Shown here in pieces: positions 55,497-64,000 of a DNA stretch of 64,000 nucleotides. Position 1 is the stretch's first letter. Each line of letters opens with the position of its first letter. Below the pieces are notes generated by a model. It saw only the letters and a list, made by a program, of their open reading frames with translations, had not been told where the DNA came from and searched no databases. Source of the DNA: an uncultured Sphingomonadaceae bacterium (GTDB lineage Bacteria; Pseudomonadota; Alphaproteobacteria; Sphingomonadales; Sphingomonadaceae); assembly GCA_947489315.1 (NCBI GenBank), contig CANLCX010000002.1:496001-560000 (forward strand), read 5' to 3'. The position numbers and the translations under genes were made by a program.

Positions 55497-55868
55497 CTAT
55501 TTATCAGTGGTTCCTTCACCTGAATCATAATTAATCTGCAAATTGAGTAATATTGCCTTTACCGGTGGCAGCAGGATCAAACAGACAATCGAACAAAGCA
55601 CTATGCCGGCGACAAACCAAAATATCTTGGCGGCTATAGTGTCTACAGATTGGACGAGCACCAAAGTTATCGGCGCAAAGATAATCATTGTGAAAAAACC
55701 TACAAAAAAGGCGGGACCATCTGCTGTATCAGCAACGGTTAAGTCCTGATGACAATTTGGGCAATTGTCATGAAACTTCAAATACCCTCTGAAAACTTTG
55801 CCCTGTCCGCAATGTCCACATCTGAGCTTCATTCCGGATTTTATCAACGCGACTACTTCGTCTTCCAT
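55497..55868 (-). CDS. DUF983 membrane protein with zinc-ribbon motif
   Basis: A 123-residue protein. A cysteine ribbon is at the N-terminus: LRCGHCGQGKVF then CPNCHQ, giving two CxxC pairs. DTADGPAFFVGFFTMIIFAPITLV begins two membrane helices. This matches DUF983, a family often found near cytochrome c oxidase assembly genes or nutrient-response genes, though no such genes are adjacent. It ends with polar residues. Its start is divergent from the LysR gene at 56168, across a 299-base region. Confidence 0.9.
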   Translation of the reverse strand: MEDEVVALIKSGMKLRCGHCGQGKVFRGYLKFHDNCPNCHQDLTVADTADGPAFFVGFFTMIIFAPITLVLVQSVDTIAAKIFWFVAGIVLCSIVCLILLPPVKAILLNLQINYDSGEGTTDK

Positions 55869-56136
55869 CGCTTGTTCCTATGCATTCGTTGAAGTTTATT
55901 CCGCTTGATTGGCAACTCGCAGACAAATTGATCAGCAGTAAATTGGCTCGACCCGGAGGGGGCATTAGGCCGAGCCGTTCACTACAGCCGAAAAAGCTGC
56001 TGCGAAAATAGAGGAAATGGCGGACTGTAATGTGGTCCGATCACTTGTTCATAAGTGATCGGCTGCCTTTCATCAGTCGACGGGTAGAGGCTTTTATAGC
56101 TTGAATAAATAGACTTTATGGAAAATGATTATTGAC
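55869..56136. promoter_or_regulatory. Divergent region with two hairpins
   Basis: This region separates DUF983 from the LysR gene. GGCTCG (55945-55950) pairs with CGAGCC (55971-55976). CCGATCACTT (56037-56046) pairs perfectly with AAGTGATCGG (56053-56062) over a 6-base loop. Neither is followed by a T-run, so they are not clear terminators. They could be transcript leaders or regulator sites. Confidence 0.45.
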
Positions 56137-56138
56137 AA

Positions 56139-56160
56139 AATTTCACTAATTAGAGAAATT
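56139..56160. promoter_or_regulatory. Near-perfect palindrome before the LysR gene, candidate operator
   Basis: AATTTC-A-CTAATTAG-A-GAAATT is a 22-base dyad with only the two bases flanking the centre unpaired. It ends seven bases before the LysR start codon, where autoregulation sites are often found. TTGACA at 56132-56137 could be a -35 box. Confidence 0.55.
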
Positions 56161-56167
56161 ATCGACC

Positions 56168-57070
56168 ATGCACCCAATTAGCGAAATGGCCGTTTTCACA
56201 GAAGTCGTGCAGTCAGGAAGCTTCATCGAAGCAGGCCGCAGACTTGGCCTTACATCATCGGGGGTGAGCAAAAAAATCAGCCGGTTTGAGGACCGGCTCG
56301 GCGTCAGGCTGTTTAATCGAACGACGCGCACCTTATCACTGACCGAAGCCGGAAATGCCTTATTTGAACGCTGCGAAAATATTCTGGCCGCTATCGAGGA
56401 AGCCGAAGACACCGCACGCGACTTGAGTAGCGTGCCCAAAGGCGTTTTGCGTATCGCAGCCTCTGATGCGCTTTCCTTGCAAGTCTTGGTTCCGTTCCTC
56501 ACAAACTTCTCACAAGATTATCCAGAGGTGTCGGTGTTGCTGTTGCAAGCCGATGGCGGGATTAATCTGTTGAATGAACGGGTCGATGTTGCGCTGCTCT
56601 TTGATCGTCCGGTGGAAACCTCGTTCATCGCCCGTAAGCTTATCGATGATCCTTGGATAATTTGTGCTTCGCCCGAATATCTGGAACAGCATGGAACACC
56701 GGCCGTACCTTCTGATCTCCACAATCATCGTTGCCTGACGATCCATGCCAAAGGCCAAACTAACGACCAATGGATATTTGATGCTGGCGATGAAGCAGAG
56801 ACAATCCGCGTCAACAGCACGTTTTCAGGAATTGGCCTGACCGTAAAGGCCGCAGCGCTACATAATATGGGTATCGCCCGTCTTGCGCACTTTCTGGTTT
56901 CCTCTGAAATAGCGGCAGGAAAGCTAAAGCCTATACTGGCGAACAGGATCAAAAACGATGATCGGGCGATTTACGCCGTTTACCCCAACCGGCAACATCT
57001 CCCCTTTAAAACCCGCGTTTTTGTTGATGCGCTAAATCAATATATAAACAGCACATTGGCCGCGCCCTAA
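56168..57070 (+). CDS. LysR-family transcriptional regulator
   Basis: A 300-residue LysR-type regulator. The N-terminal winged helix-turn-helix domain reads EMAVFTEVVQSGSFIEAGRR then LTSSGVSKKISRFEDRLGVRLFNRTTRTLSLTEAGNALFERC. The effector domain runs from about residue 90 (VLRIAASDALSLQVL) with the usual VDVALLFDRP stretch. Such regulators usually control a divergent gene or their own operon. Here the divergent neighbour is DUF983, but the oxidoreductase cluster at 57417-59825 is also close. Effector unknown. Confidence 0.93.
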   Translation: MHPISEMAVFTEVVQSGSFIEAGRRLGLTSSGVSKKISRFEDRLGVRLFNRTTRTLSLTEAGNALFERCENILAAIEEAEDTARDLSSVPKGVLRIAASDALSLQVLVPFLTNFSQDYPEVSVLLLQADGGINLLNERVDVALLFDRPVETSFIARKLIDDPWIICASPEYLEQHGTPAVPSDLHNHRCLTIHAKGQTNDQWIFDAGDEAETIRVNSTFSGIGLTVKAAALHNMGIARLAHFLVSSEIAAGKLKPILANRIKNDDRAIYAVYPNRQHLPFKTRVFVDALNQYINSTLAAP

Positions 57071-57076
57071 CGGCCA

Positions 57077-57256
57077 TCACGGCTTCGTATTTCTAACAAT
57101 TTTCATCATTCTCTCGGGCAATATCGACAAAATCTGTTGCTTGCGTTCCGGCGGAGCGGAGGCCCATTCCCCGATTTCAGACAAGGTGCGTCCACATCCA
57201 ACACAAAGCCCGGTTGGGCGATCAATCGCACAGATATTTTTACAAGGGGATTCCAT
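57077..57256 (-). CDS. DUF1289 small protein
   Basis: A 59-residue protein read from ATG 57256 to TGA 57077-57079. It carries [32 protein letters not shown], split here as CKNIC and CVGCGRT; the four cysteines make a zinc-ribbon-like DUF1289 domain. The function of this small family is unknown. It converges with the LysR gene (stop 6 bases apart) and diverges from the oxidoreductase gene at 57417. Its small size makes it easy to miss. Confidence 0.85.
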   Translation of the reverse strand: MESPCKNICAIDRPTGLCVGCGRTLSEIGEWASAPPERKQQILSILPERMMKIVRNTKP

Positions 57257-57416
57257 AGGCCGTCACTCAGCACAACTGCCACGAGCGAGCAAGCCTATTT
57301 TGTCAGGATGTTTGGCAGCCGAATCTGAGATTTCCGACGGAGCTAATCAAACTGCTACTTGTGGCCAACGGACATTTTCATAAGGACCAAGGCTCTTCAT
57401 AACCAACGACAGGAGT

Positions 57417-58436
57417 TTGGTCATCGCTATCCAGAACCGCAGAGTTTTCATCAAGCAACGGCCAAATGGTATGCCAACGATAGATGACTTCGGCGTGGAA
57501 GACGTCAGCATCGAAGATATCCCAGCGGGCCATATCGTCGCAAAAGTGGATACCCTTTCCATGGATGCGTGGATTCGGACGACGTTGAACGACGAGGGGA
57601 TGCACAAGACCGGCGATATTGGGACCACTATCCGAGCGCTAGGCGTAGGCCAGGTTGTCGAAGCCAATAGCGAAAATCTGGCAGTCGGCGATTGGGTATA
57701 TGGCCTGATGTCCGCGCAAACCCATGCCCTGTTACCGGACAGTGCCGCCACCAAAATTGTTCCGGAGGAGGGCATAAAACCATCTGCTTTTGCTGGACAA
57801 CTCGGTATCACCACCGGCCTAACCGCATGGGTTGGGTTGATCGCTGTTGGTGAGGTCAAAGAGCGCGACGTTGTCGTCGTCTCGGGCGCTGCTGGTGCCG
57901 TGGGATCGGTTGTTGTGCAATTGGCTAAAGCGCGTGGAGCCTTTGTCATTGGCATCGCGGGCGGCGCGGAAAAATGTGCATATCTCACCGACATGCTGGG
58001 TGCCGATGTTGCGATTGACTATAAAAATTCCGATGTTGCTGAGGAATTGGCAAAGGCTGCACCGGATGGCGTGAACGTATTTTTTGACAATGTCGGCGGT
58101 GAAATTCTCGACAATGTGCTCGACAATCTGGCACCATCAGGAGCGCGCGTTGTCATCTGCGGTGCCATTTCACAATATCAACATCTGGAAGATGTCCGCG
58201 GACCGAAATTATATCTGCGCTTGGCCGAACGAAATGCATCCATGAGAGGCTTTGTTGTCAGCCACTATGATTCCAAATACCCCGAAGCCATTGCAGAAAT
58301 TTCCGATTTGATGCGGTCTGGCAAGCTTGTTCTTCCCGAACATGTTGTCGAAGGTATTGATCGCTTTCCCGAGGCTCTGTTCATGCTCTTCAATGGCAAG
58401 CATCTCGGGAATCTGGTCGTTCAGCCCTTAGGTTAA
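57417..58436 (+). CDS. Zinc-independent NADP-dependent MDR oxidoreductase (CurA/PTGR-like)
   Basis: A 339-residue medium-chain reductase of the leukotriene B4 dehydrogenase/curcumin reductase group. It lacks the zinc ligands of alcohol dehydrogenases. The NADP site shows VVSGAAGAVGSVVVQLAKARG, and VFFDNVGGEILDNVLD follows. It reduces alpha,beta-unsaturated ketones or aldehydes. TTG at 57417 follows AGGAG by only one base, so the start is uncertain; the protein may begin a few codons later. It converges with the isomerase gene at 58446. Confidence 0.9.
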   Translation: MVIAIQNRRVFIKQRPNGMPTIDDFGVEDVSIEDIPAGHIVAKVDTLSMDAWIRTTLNDEGMHKTGDIGTTIRALGVGQVVEANSENLAVGDWVYGLMSAQTHALLPDSAATKIVPEEGIKPSAFAGQLGITTGLTAWVGLIAVGEVKERDVVVVSGAAGAVGSVVVQLAKARGAFVIGIAGGAEKCAYLTDMLGADVAIDYKNSDVAEELAKAAPDGVNVFFDNVGGEILDNVLDNLAPSGARVVICGAISQYQHLEDVRGPKLYLRLAERNASMRGFVVSHYDSKYPEAIAEISDLMRSGKLVLPEHVVEGIDRFPEALFMLFNGKHLGNLVVQPLG

Positions 58437-58445
58437 AGAGAGGAA

Positions 58446-59045
58446 TTAAGCGGACAATTGTTCGTCAATTTGTCCCAGACGCTCTTTGCCGAAGTACATT
58501 TCGCCATCGATATATATTGTCGGGATGCCGAAAGCGCCACGCTCGACCGCGTTCTCGACATTGTCCATGAGCGCCTGTTTAACCGCCGGGTCCTGCGTTT
58601 TTGCAAATAGCGCCTGCGCATCAAATCCGCCTTCTTCAAGGATTTTACCGAGCAGTTCCACGTCCGTGACGTCTAATTGTTCTTCCCATATTGCGGGCAA
58701 CAATGCTTCAATAAACCCGCCACGCTTTTCCGGTTCAAGCGCAACAAGCATGCGTTGCAGACTTATGGTGTTGAAGGGAAAATGCGGGTTCATCTGAAAT
58801 TTGGTCAGACCGTGTTTGGCGATGAAGCGATTCATCTCCAGCATCGCATAGGCGTTCTTGCCTTTGACATCCGCGTCCCGGATAAATGGCGGAGCGTTCC
58901 CAGTCAGCTTATGCATTCCCCCGAGAAAAGCGGGTATCACCTCAATTTGAGCACCATGTTTTTCAGCCAATGCCTTTAGCGGATGCCAGATCAGATAGGC
59001 ATTGGGACTTACAAAATCAAAAACAAGTTCAATGGTCTTACCCAT
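58446..59045 (-). CDS. 2-hydroxychromene-2-carboxylate isomerase family protein (DsbA-like)
   Basis: A 199-residue kappa-class glutathione transferase-like isomerase. The N-terminal VFDFVSPNAYLIWHPL provides the active-site Ser in FVSPNAY; C-terminal AVERGAFGIPTIYIDGEMYFGKERL holds the cis-Pro of a thioredoxin fold. The classical member isomerises an intermediate of naphthalene degradation using glutathione. Here it is next to an SDR gene upstream, so it may act on another aromatic or enone. Gene order with the SDR suggests a small operon. Confidence 0.88.
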   Translation of the reverse strand: MGKTIELVFDFVSPNAYLIWHPLKALAEKHGAQIEVIPAFLGGMHKLTGNAPPFIRDADVKGKNAYAMLEMNRFIAKHGLTKFQMNPHFPFNTISLQRMLVALEPEKRGGFIEALLPAIWEEQLDVTDVELLGKILEEGGFDAQALFAKTQDPAVKQALMDNVENAVERGAFGIPTIYIDGEMYFGKERLGQIDEQLSA

Positions 59046-59102
59046 GCAGCATATCCTTTTAAAGTTTGGCGAAAAACGCCTCAGTTGATTCCACCTAATC
59101 CG

Positions 59103-59825
59103 TTACCATTTCTCATTCCAGGGCCGGACGTCCATTTCAAATGTCCAGGCGCTGCGCGGCTGTTCGTGCAACATCACATAATTTTGCGCGAGATCATCGG
59201 GATTCACAACGCCGTCATTGGCTTTGCGCTCCTCATAATCAGGCAACATCCCCTTGATCCAATCGGTGTCTACTGCAGCATCAATCACCACATGCGCCAC
59301 ATGGACATTTTGCGGACCCATTTCGCGAGCGAGACTTTGCGCCATATTACGCAAAGCGCCTTTGGCGCTGGCGAAGGCACCGAAACCCGCCGCGCCGCGC
59401 ATACTGGCCGTTGCGCCGGTAAAGATAATCGAGCCCTGCCCGCGCTTAGTCATCACGCGCGCCGCTTCTCGTCCGGCAAGGAATCCGGCGAATGTGGCCA
59501 TTTCCCAAATCTTGAAAAATTTTCGAGAGTCTGTGTCGAGGATAGTCATTGGAACATTGGCCCCGACATTGAAAACGACGCAATCGAGCGGCCCGATATT
59601 GGCTTCGATATCAGCGAATAGGGCCTCAACCTGACCTTCCTTGCGCGCATCGCATGAAAATCCGTGCGCTTGCTTGCCAGCGCTGCGTAACTCTTCGACC
59701 AGCGGATCCAGCTTTTCTCCGCCACGTCGCGCGCCGCAAACAACATAGTCCTTGCCCGCAAACGCGCGCATGATCGCGCTACCAATGGCGTCGCCTGCGC
59801 CGATGACCAAAACCACTTTTTTCAT
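59103..59825 (-). CDS. SDR-family oxidoreductase
   Basis: A 240-residue classical short-chain dehydrogenase. The nucleotide motif is VIGAGDAIGSAIMRAFAG (a GxGxxxG variant of TGxxxGxG). NVGAN sits where NNAG usually occurs. The catalytic Ser is in IIFTGATASMRGAAG; the usual YxxxK Tyr is replaced by Phe in FASAKGALRNMAQSLA, so catalysis may be altered. It lies 57 bases upstream of the isomerase gene. The loss of Tyr suggests a non-standard reaction or a weak enzyme. Confidence 0.88.
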   Translation of the reverse strand: MKKVVLVIGAGDAIGSAIMRAFAGKDYVVCGARRGGEKLDPLVEELRSAGKQAHGFSCDARKEGQVEALFADIEANIGPLDCVVFNVGANVPMTILDTDSRKFFKIWEMATFAGFLAGREAARVMTKRGQGSIIFTGATASMRGAAGFGAFASAKGALRNMAQSLAREMGPQNVHVAHVVIDAAVDTDWIKGMLPDYEERKANDGVVNPDDLAQNYVMLHEQPRSAWTFEMDVRPWNEKW

Positions 59826-59855
59826 AAGAACACCCCAGCCATCGAATCAATTTCA

Positions 59856-59870
59856 GTTTCAATATGAAAC
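59856..59870. promoter_or_regulatory. GTTTCA-ATA-TGAAAC palindrome, candidate operator
   Basis: A perfect 6-base dyad around ATA, 31 bases before the SDR start and 87 bases before purL. It resembles short TetR-type operators. It most likely serves the SDR-isomerase unit. Confidence 0.4.
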
Positions 59871-59956
59871 CATGTTTTGACGCGTAAAGCAATACAGCGC
59901 CGGAAAAAGGATAATTCGCACTAGGCGGAATCGGGAGGGCTCGTTAAAGGGTTTTC

Positions 59957-62245
59957 ATGACACAGACATCCTCGCGCACCGCCACCGTTATCACGCCTGA
60001 AATTGTTGCCGAACACGGCCTCAACAAGGAAGAATATCAGCGCATATTAAACGCGCTGGAGCGCGAACCCAATATTACTGAGCTTGGGATATTTTCGGTG
60101 ATGTGGTCGGAGCATTGTTCTTACAAATCCAGTCGCCTGCATCTCAAGAAACTGCCAACAACTGGCCCACAGGTTATTTGTGGTCCCGGCGAAAATGCTG
60201 GTGTTATCGACATAGGTGACGGTCAGGCCGCGATCTTCAAGATGGAGAGCCACAACCACCCGAGCTATATCGAACCCTATCAAGGCGCCGCAACCGGCGT
60301 TGGCGGCATCCTCCGCGATGTGTTCACCATGGGCGCCCGGCCAGTGGCGAATTTGAATGCCCTGCGTTTTGGACGTCCTGAGCATCCCAAGATGAAGCAC
60401 CTCGTCAAAGGCGTCGTCGCTGGCATTGGCGGCTATGGCAATTGCGTGGGCGTACCCACCGTCGGCGGCGAAACCAATTTCGACGCAGCTTATGACGGCA
60501 ATATCATCGTCAATGCGATGACTGTCGGCGTGGCGGATGCGGACAAGATTTTTTACTCTGCGGCCTCCGGCGTTGGCAACCCTATCGTCTATGTCGGCTC
60601 CAAAACCGGCCGCGATGGCATTCATGGCGCGACCATGGCGAGCGCGGAATTTGACGATGACAGTGATGAGAAGCGCCCAACCGTTCAGGTTGGTGATCCG
60701 TTTACCGAGAAACTGCTGATCGAAGCCTGTCTGGAATTGATGGCGAGTGACGCAATTGTCGCCATTCAGGATATGGGCGCGGCTGGCCTGACCAGCTCCA
60801 GCGTCGAGATGGCGACCAATGGCGAGGTTGGTATCATCCTCGACATGGACAAGGTTCCATGCCGCGAGACGGAGATGACCGCTTACGAGATGATGCTGTC
60901 CGAAAGTCAGGAACGCATGCTGATGGTCCTGAAACCCGGCCGCGAAGAAATGGCCGAAGCCATCTTTACGAAGTGGGAACTGGATTTTGCCGTGATCGGC
61001 GAAGTGACCGATACCCGCCGCATGGTATTGACCCACAAAGGCGAGACCGTTTGCGATATTCCGCTGGGCCCGCTCGCCGATGATGCCCCGCTCTATGACC
61101 GGCCGCATCTTAGCCAAGAAGAATATAAGGCCCATGTCGCCATCAAACCGCTCGGCGACATTCCCGAAAGCACAGATATTGGTGCGGACCTGCTCAAGAT
61201 GATGGCGAGCCCCGCCCTCGCCTCGCGCCGCTGGATCTGGGAGCAATATGACAGCCAGGTTGGCGCAGATACAGCGCAACGCTCCGGCGGCGATGCAGCT
61301 GTCGTTCGCGTCCATGGCACCAACAAAGGTCTGGCGATCACCACCGATTGCACCCCGCGCTATTGCAAGGCCGATCCGGTTGAAGGCGGCAAGCAGGCAA
61401 TTGCGGAGGCCTATCGCAACCTGACCGCTGTTGGCGCAAAACCACTGGCGACAACCGATTGCATGAATTTCGGCAATCCCGAGAAACCGCATATCATGGC
61501 GCAATTTGTCGGCTGTATTGAAGGTATGGCGGAAGCCTGCGAAGCGCTGGATATGCCGATCGTGTCAGGCAATGTCAGCCTTTATAACGAGACCACTGGA
61601 GCAGATGGCGTGAGCCATGCGATTTTGCCGACACCGGCTATTGGCGCGGTGGGACTGATTGATGATCTCGACAAGATGATGACCCTTGGGTTTAAGAATG
61701 AGGGGGAAACCATACTCCTTCTGGATCATCGAAATGATTTGGACTCGTGGCAACCCGAGATCGGACAGTCTCTCTGGTTGCACGAAATTCACGGACGCAA
61801 AGACGGCACTATTCCCCAAGTAGATTTGACGGGTGAAGCTCGAGTGGGGGCGTTCCTAAGGCAGTTGATCACCAATGGTCACATTACAGCAGCACACGAT
61901 GTTTCGGATGGAGGCACGCTTGTTGCTGTCACCGAAATGGCCCTTGCAAGTGGTATCGGAGCTTGCCTAGACCACGATACCTCAGAAGAACTCAATGAGC
62001 CTGCAAGTTGGTTTAGCGAATGGCAGGGTTGTTACATTATCACTGTTAAGGAAGATTGGACCATACTTGCAGAAGAAGCCAAGAAGGCAGGCGTAAACAT
62101 CTCACGCTTGGGGGCGACTGGCGGTGATGCGATCCAATTCCTTGACGACAACGAAAGCTACGACCCTATTAAAGGTATGGACATCCCTCTAGCGGACCTC
62201 CGCGAAGCCAGCGACAGTTTCTTCCGCGACTGGATGGAAGACTAA
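59957..62245 (+). CDS. purL: Phosphoribosylformylglycinamidine synthase subunit PurL
   Basis: A 762-residue PurL of the small, multisubunit type (with PurQ and PurS encoded elsewhere), performing the fourth step of purine synthesis. [34 protein letters not shown] is the N-terminal linker and catalytic region, seen as [44 protein letters not shown] and [15 protein letters not shown] are typical ATP-binding elements. The C-terminal part is complete. Its last 500 bases have less GC than the first part, but the frame is intact. It converges with the FAD oxidase gene. Confidence 0.97.
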   Translation: MTQTSSRTATVITPEIVAEHGLNKEEYQRILNALEREPNITELGIFSVMWSEHCSYKSSRLHLKKLPTTGPQVICGPGENAGVIDIGDGQAAIFKMESHNHPSYIEPYQGAATGVGGILRDVFTMGARPVANLNALRFGRPEHPKMKHLVKGVVAGIGGYGNCVGVPTVGGETNFDAAYDGNIIVNAMTVGVADADKIFYSAASGVGNPIVYVGSKTGRDGIHGATMASAEFDDDSDEKRPTVQVGDPFTEKLLIEACLELMASDAIVAIQDMGAAGLTSSSVEMATNGEVGIILDMDKVPCRETEMTAYEMMLSESQERMLMVLKPGREEMAEAIFTKWELDFAVIGEVTDTRRMVLTHKGETVCDIPLGPLADDAPLYDRPHLSQEEYKAHVAIKPLGDIPESTDIGADLLKMMASPALASRRWIWEQYDSQVGADTAQRSGGDAAVVRVHGTNKGLAITTDCTPRYCKADPVEGGKQAIAEAYRNLTAVGAKPLATTDCMNFGNPEKPHIMAQFVGCIEGMAEACEALDMPIVSGNVSLYNETTGADGVSHAILPTPAIGAVGLIDDLDKMMTLGFKNEGETILLLDHRNDLDSWQPEIGQSLWLHEIHGRKDGTIPQVDLTGEARVGAFLRQLITNGHITAAHDVSDGGTLVAVTEMALASGIGACLDHDTSEELNEPASWFSEWQGCYIITVKEDWTILAEEAKKAGVNISRLGATGGDAIQFLDDNESYDPIKGMDIPLADLREASDSFFRDWMED

Positions 62246-62249
62246 CCGC

Positions 62250-63779
62250 TCATGCGTTCAACCCAACGCTATCCAGAAACGGCGAGGAGAACGCATCGCG
62301 CTCTGCCGCATCGGGCAACAACAATTTGCGCACCTGATTCCAGCGATCCACGCTGCCGCCATAGCCGCGCCGTACACGCGCTTTGGTGAGATCATGTATC
62401 TTGCCCCAATGCTGGGTGAAAGGCATGCCCGCCGCCTCAAGACGCTGACCGGCCAGCGTGATCAGCTTACGCGTTGCGGGCGTGTCGATACCGTCAATAT
62501 CGATGACACAGCTGGGGTCATAGCGGGTGAAGGCCATCATGCCCGGTGACTTTTGCGCATAGCGGCAGGTGAAAACAACCGGTGCGCTCTTATGGACCAG
62601 AAACGCCTGACGCATGATTTCCAGCGCTCTGGTAACTTGCGCAATCGGGACAGCGAAACCGGAGCTCGCAATACCTTCTCTCGCACTGGTGAAGCTATAA
62701 GTTTCGCCGGGCAGTCGCCATTCATGTGGCCTGTCCGACCGTACTTTCAGTTCGCTCTGGATCAGCAAACTAGTCGCCGTGTCGCGTAGGTCGGGAAACA
62801 TTTTGATCGCGGACGCGATAAGTCGCGGTAGATCGGTGCCCGGCTCCGCTTCGGACTTCAGATTATAATCGGCGCGATAGCCCGGCGGACACAATTCCTT
62901 GTAGCGCACCGTGGTATAGCCGATATCCATTTTGCTGGGGTCCAGGATCACCTGAAAGAAATAGGGCCTGCGAGTCTGGTCCGGCAATCCGGAGCCCCGA
63001 AAGTCGAGCATGTTGAGCGCGCCCTGCAACTGGCCAAAGGGAATATGGAGCATTGAGGAGTTGAGCAAATAGCGCCCGGTCCCGCGCAGCATCACGGAAT
63101 GAACGATCCCCAGCGCGCCCAAGCTAACCAGTGCGGCATCAAATTTCGCGTCATCACGCACCAGTGTCGCGCCAAGCTTGGCCGCAAAACTTGCCGTCAT
63201 CACGGGCGCTCTGGCCGGCTCAATCCACAGATTTTGCGTGGCTGTGAGAAGCTGGATACCCGCGACTTCGCTCTCCATAGCGCCAACATCGATAGCAGAG
63301 CCATGCACACCGGTCCCGATAGCCCCCGCTATCGTCTGGCCATTGCTCGCGCCTGTTGTGCGCAGCGCGCGGCGGCGCGTCTTGGTTTCCAGCCGCTCGT
63401 TTATCTTTGAAATATTGGTTCCGCATTGCACGAGATAAAGGTCATCTCGCGACGTAGAACTCGCAAGATCGACATCTGCGGCGCCAACATTAAACGTCCA
63501 GTCGAGATTGGCGGTTTCCACCACCCAACCATCCTTGACGACCGGAATATCCGAAAAAGACCAACGCGATCCGCAAGCCCGGATTTGTGCGCCCGCTGTC
63601 AACGCGTCCGCGATAATCCCCTGCAACCGTACGGCCGTTGCGCGCATTCCTGCCATCGTCGCCCGCGTGGGGTTTTCATTGTGGACTCTCAACCGCTTGG
63701 CAATCGGCACCTTGATATTGAAATGATGGTTCACCCATTCAATATTATTATTCACCTGTATCTGGTTGGGGGGCATCAT
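62250..63779 (-). CDS. FAD-linked oxidoreductase, aldonolactone-oxidase-like
   Basis: A 509-residue FAD-binding-4/ALO-type oxidase. The PP-loop region of the FAD domain is QIRACGSRWSFSDIPVV, then TTGASNGQTIAGAIGTGVHGSA for pyrophosphate binding. The C-terminal part has FTQHWGKIHDLTKARVRRGYG, a typical ALO-like closure with a His near the flavin. It would oxidise a lactone, sugar alcohol or similar donor with oxygen or a quinone. No signal peptide is clear. It converges with purL (4 bases apart) and follows the partial gene at 63809 on the same strand. Confidence 0.85.
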   Translation of the reverse strand: MMPPNQIQVNNNIEWVNHHFNIKVPIAKRLRVHNENPTRATMAGMRATAVRLQGIIADALTAGAQIRACGSRWSFSDIPVVKDGWVVETANLDWTFNVGAADVDLASSTSRDDLYLVQCGTNISKINERLETKTRRRALRTTGASNGQTIAGAIGTGVHGSAIDVGAMESEVAGIQLLTATQNLWIEPARAPVMTASFAAKLGATLVRDDAKFDAALVSLGALGIVHSVMLRGTGRYLLNSSMLHIPFGQLQGALNMLDFRGSGLPDQTRRPYFFQVILDPSKMDIGYTTVRYKELCPPGYRADYNLKSEAEPGTDLPRLIASAIKMFPDLRDTATSLLIQSELKVRSDRPHEWRLPGETYSFTSAREGIASSGFAVPIAQVTRALEIMRQAFLVHKSAPVVFTCRYAQKSPGMMAFTRYDPSCVIDIDGIDTPATRKLITLAGQRLEAAGMPFTQHWGKIHDLTKARVRRGYGGSVDRWNQVRKLLLPDAAERDAFSSPFLDSVGLNA

Positions 63780-63808
63780 ATTTCTCCCGTCTGCCTGAGT
63801 GTCGCGGA

Positions 63809-64000
63809 CTATTCGTCAGTGCTGCCTTCATCCGAAGGCACCTTGGCACAGAAATATTCGATGGTTGCCGGCTGATAGAAACCGAGTGTCAGCACCGTGA
63901 CCAACGACTGTCCGAAATTCGTTTTCACGCGAACTTCGTCGATCAGATTGGTCTGGCAATCGGCAACATTACGGGGCTGTCCCTTAGGCAGCAGATAGGC
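63809..64000 (-). CDS. Partial protein, C-terminus resembling Bor-like lipoproteins
   Basis: The last 63 codons and stop are visible; the start lies beyond the window edge. The sequence has NVADCQTNLIDEVRVKTNFGQSL then VTVLTLGFYQPATIEYFC, seen here as two parts of one frame. The NFGQxL...LTLGFYxPxT pattern resembles the end of Bor-like outer-membrane lipoproteins. Two Cys in this part may pair. The FAD oxidase gene follows after about 29 bases on the same strand. Identity is tentative. Confidence 0.55.
   Translation of the reverse strand, partial: AYLLPKGQPRNVADCQTNLIDEVRVKTNFGQSLVTVLTLGFYQPATIEYFCAKVPSDEGSTDE

Noticed and set aside
60047-61504. Long open frame (485 codons) on the minus strand inside purL
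   Set aside because: It is antisense to the firmly identified purL. The frame is a result of purL codon bias and has no recognisable domain.

Overview
The window looks like chromosome from a sphingomonad alphaproteobacterium (Sphingomonadaceae; a Sphingopyxis, Sphingorhabdus or Parasphingorhabdus-like genome is a fair guess). The reasons are moderate GC content, many TonB-dependent receptors, the alphaproteobacterial housekeeping gene set, and a serine palmitoyltransferase with its own acyl carrier protein, which is a hallmark of bacteria that make sphingolipids. Genes are packed tightly, with many 1-4 base overlaps. No tRNA, rRNA, CRISPR array, transposase or phage gene was found.

Positions 1-20665 form a catabolic island in two divergent blocks around a promoter region at 7328-7558. 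Leftward run a TonB receptor, a DUF3598-like protein, a SnoaL-like protein, an MmgE/PrpD protein, a beta-lactamase-fold hydrolase, an uncharacterised 119-residue protein and a SAM methyltransferase. Rightward run a cytochrome b/cytochrome c fusion, an MFS transporter, a second methyltransferase related to the first, a GMC oxidoreductase, a second TonB receptor, a TetR regulator, an N-acyl-D-amino-acid-deacylase-like amidohydrolase, another MFS transporter and an acyl-CoA ligase. Uptake, oxidation, C-N cleavage and CoA activation are all represented, but the substrate is unknown.

Positions 20666-24720 are a looser region with a LytTR regulator, a DUF4440 protein, a DUF4259 protein and a solitary Rieske oxygenase. 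The stretch up to 23122 is punctuated by copies of a GTCCGCTTT...AAAGCGGAC intergenic repeat.

Positions 24805-40053 start with obgE and proB and then hold a dispersed sphingolipid locus: a CerR-like reductase, a P450, a Pycsar-effector-like membrane protein, acp, spt, an enoyl-CoA hydratase homologue, a cupin, a Tam41-like cytidylyltransferase, a DAG/ceramide-kinase-like protein, a DUF2141 secreted protein, an LptF/LptG permease pair, a desaturase and a bacterial ceramide synthase (bCerS)-like acyltransferase. Together these could build ceramide, phosphorylate it, activate it with CTP and export it to the outer membrane. This is the best candidate for an incompletely described system.

Positions 40137-64000 are mostly housekeeping: xth, erpA, an M23 peptidase, bcp, glnE, tgt, queA, a cyclophilin, coaD, ispA, xseB and purL. 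Among them sit a frameshifted alpha/beta hydrolase, an orphan bufferin-like (DUF2282) lipoprotein, small membrane proteins, a LysR regulator with a palindromic operator candidate, and a small set of redox enzymes.
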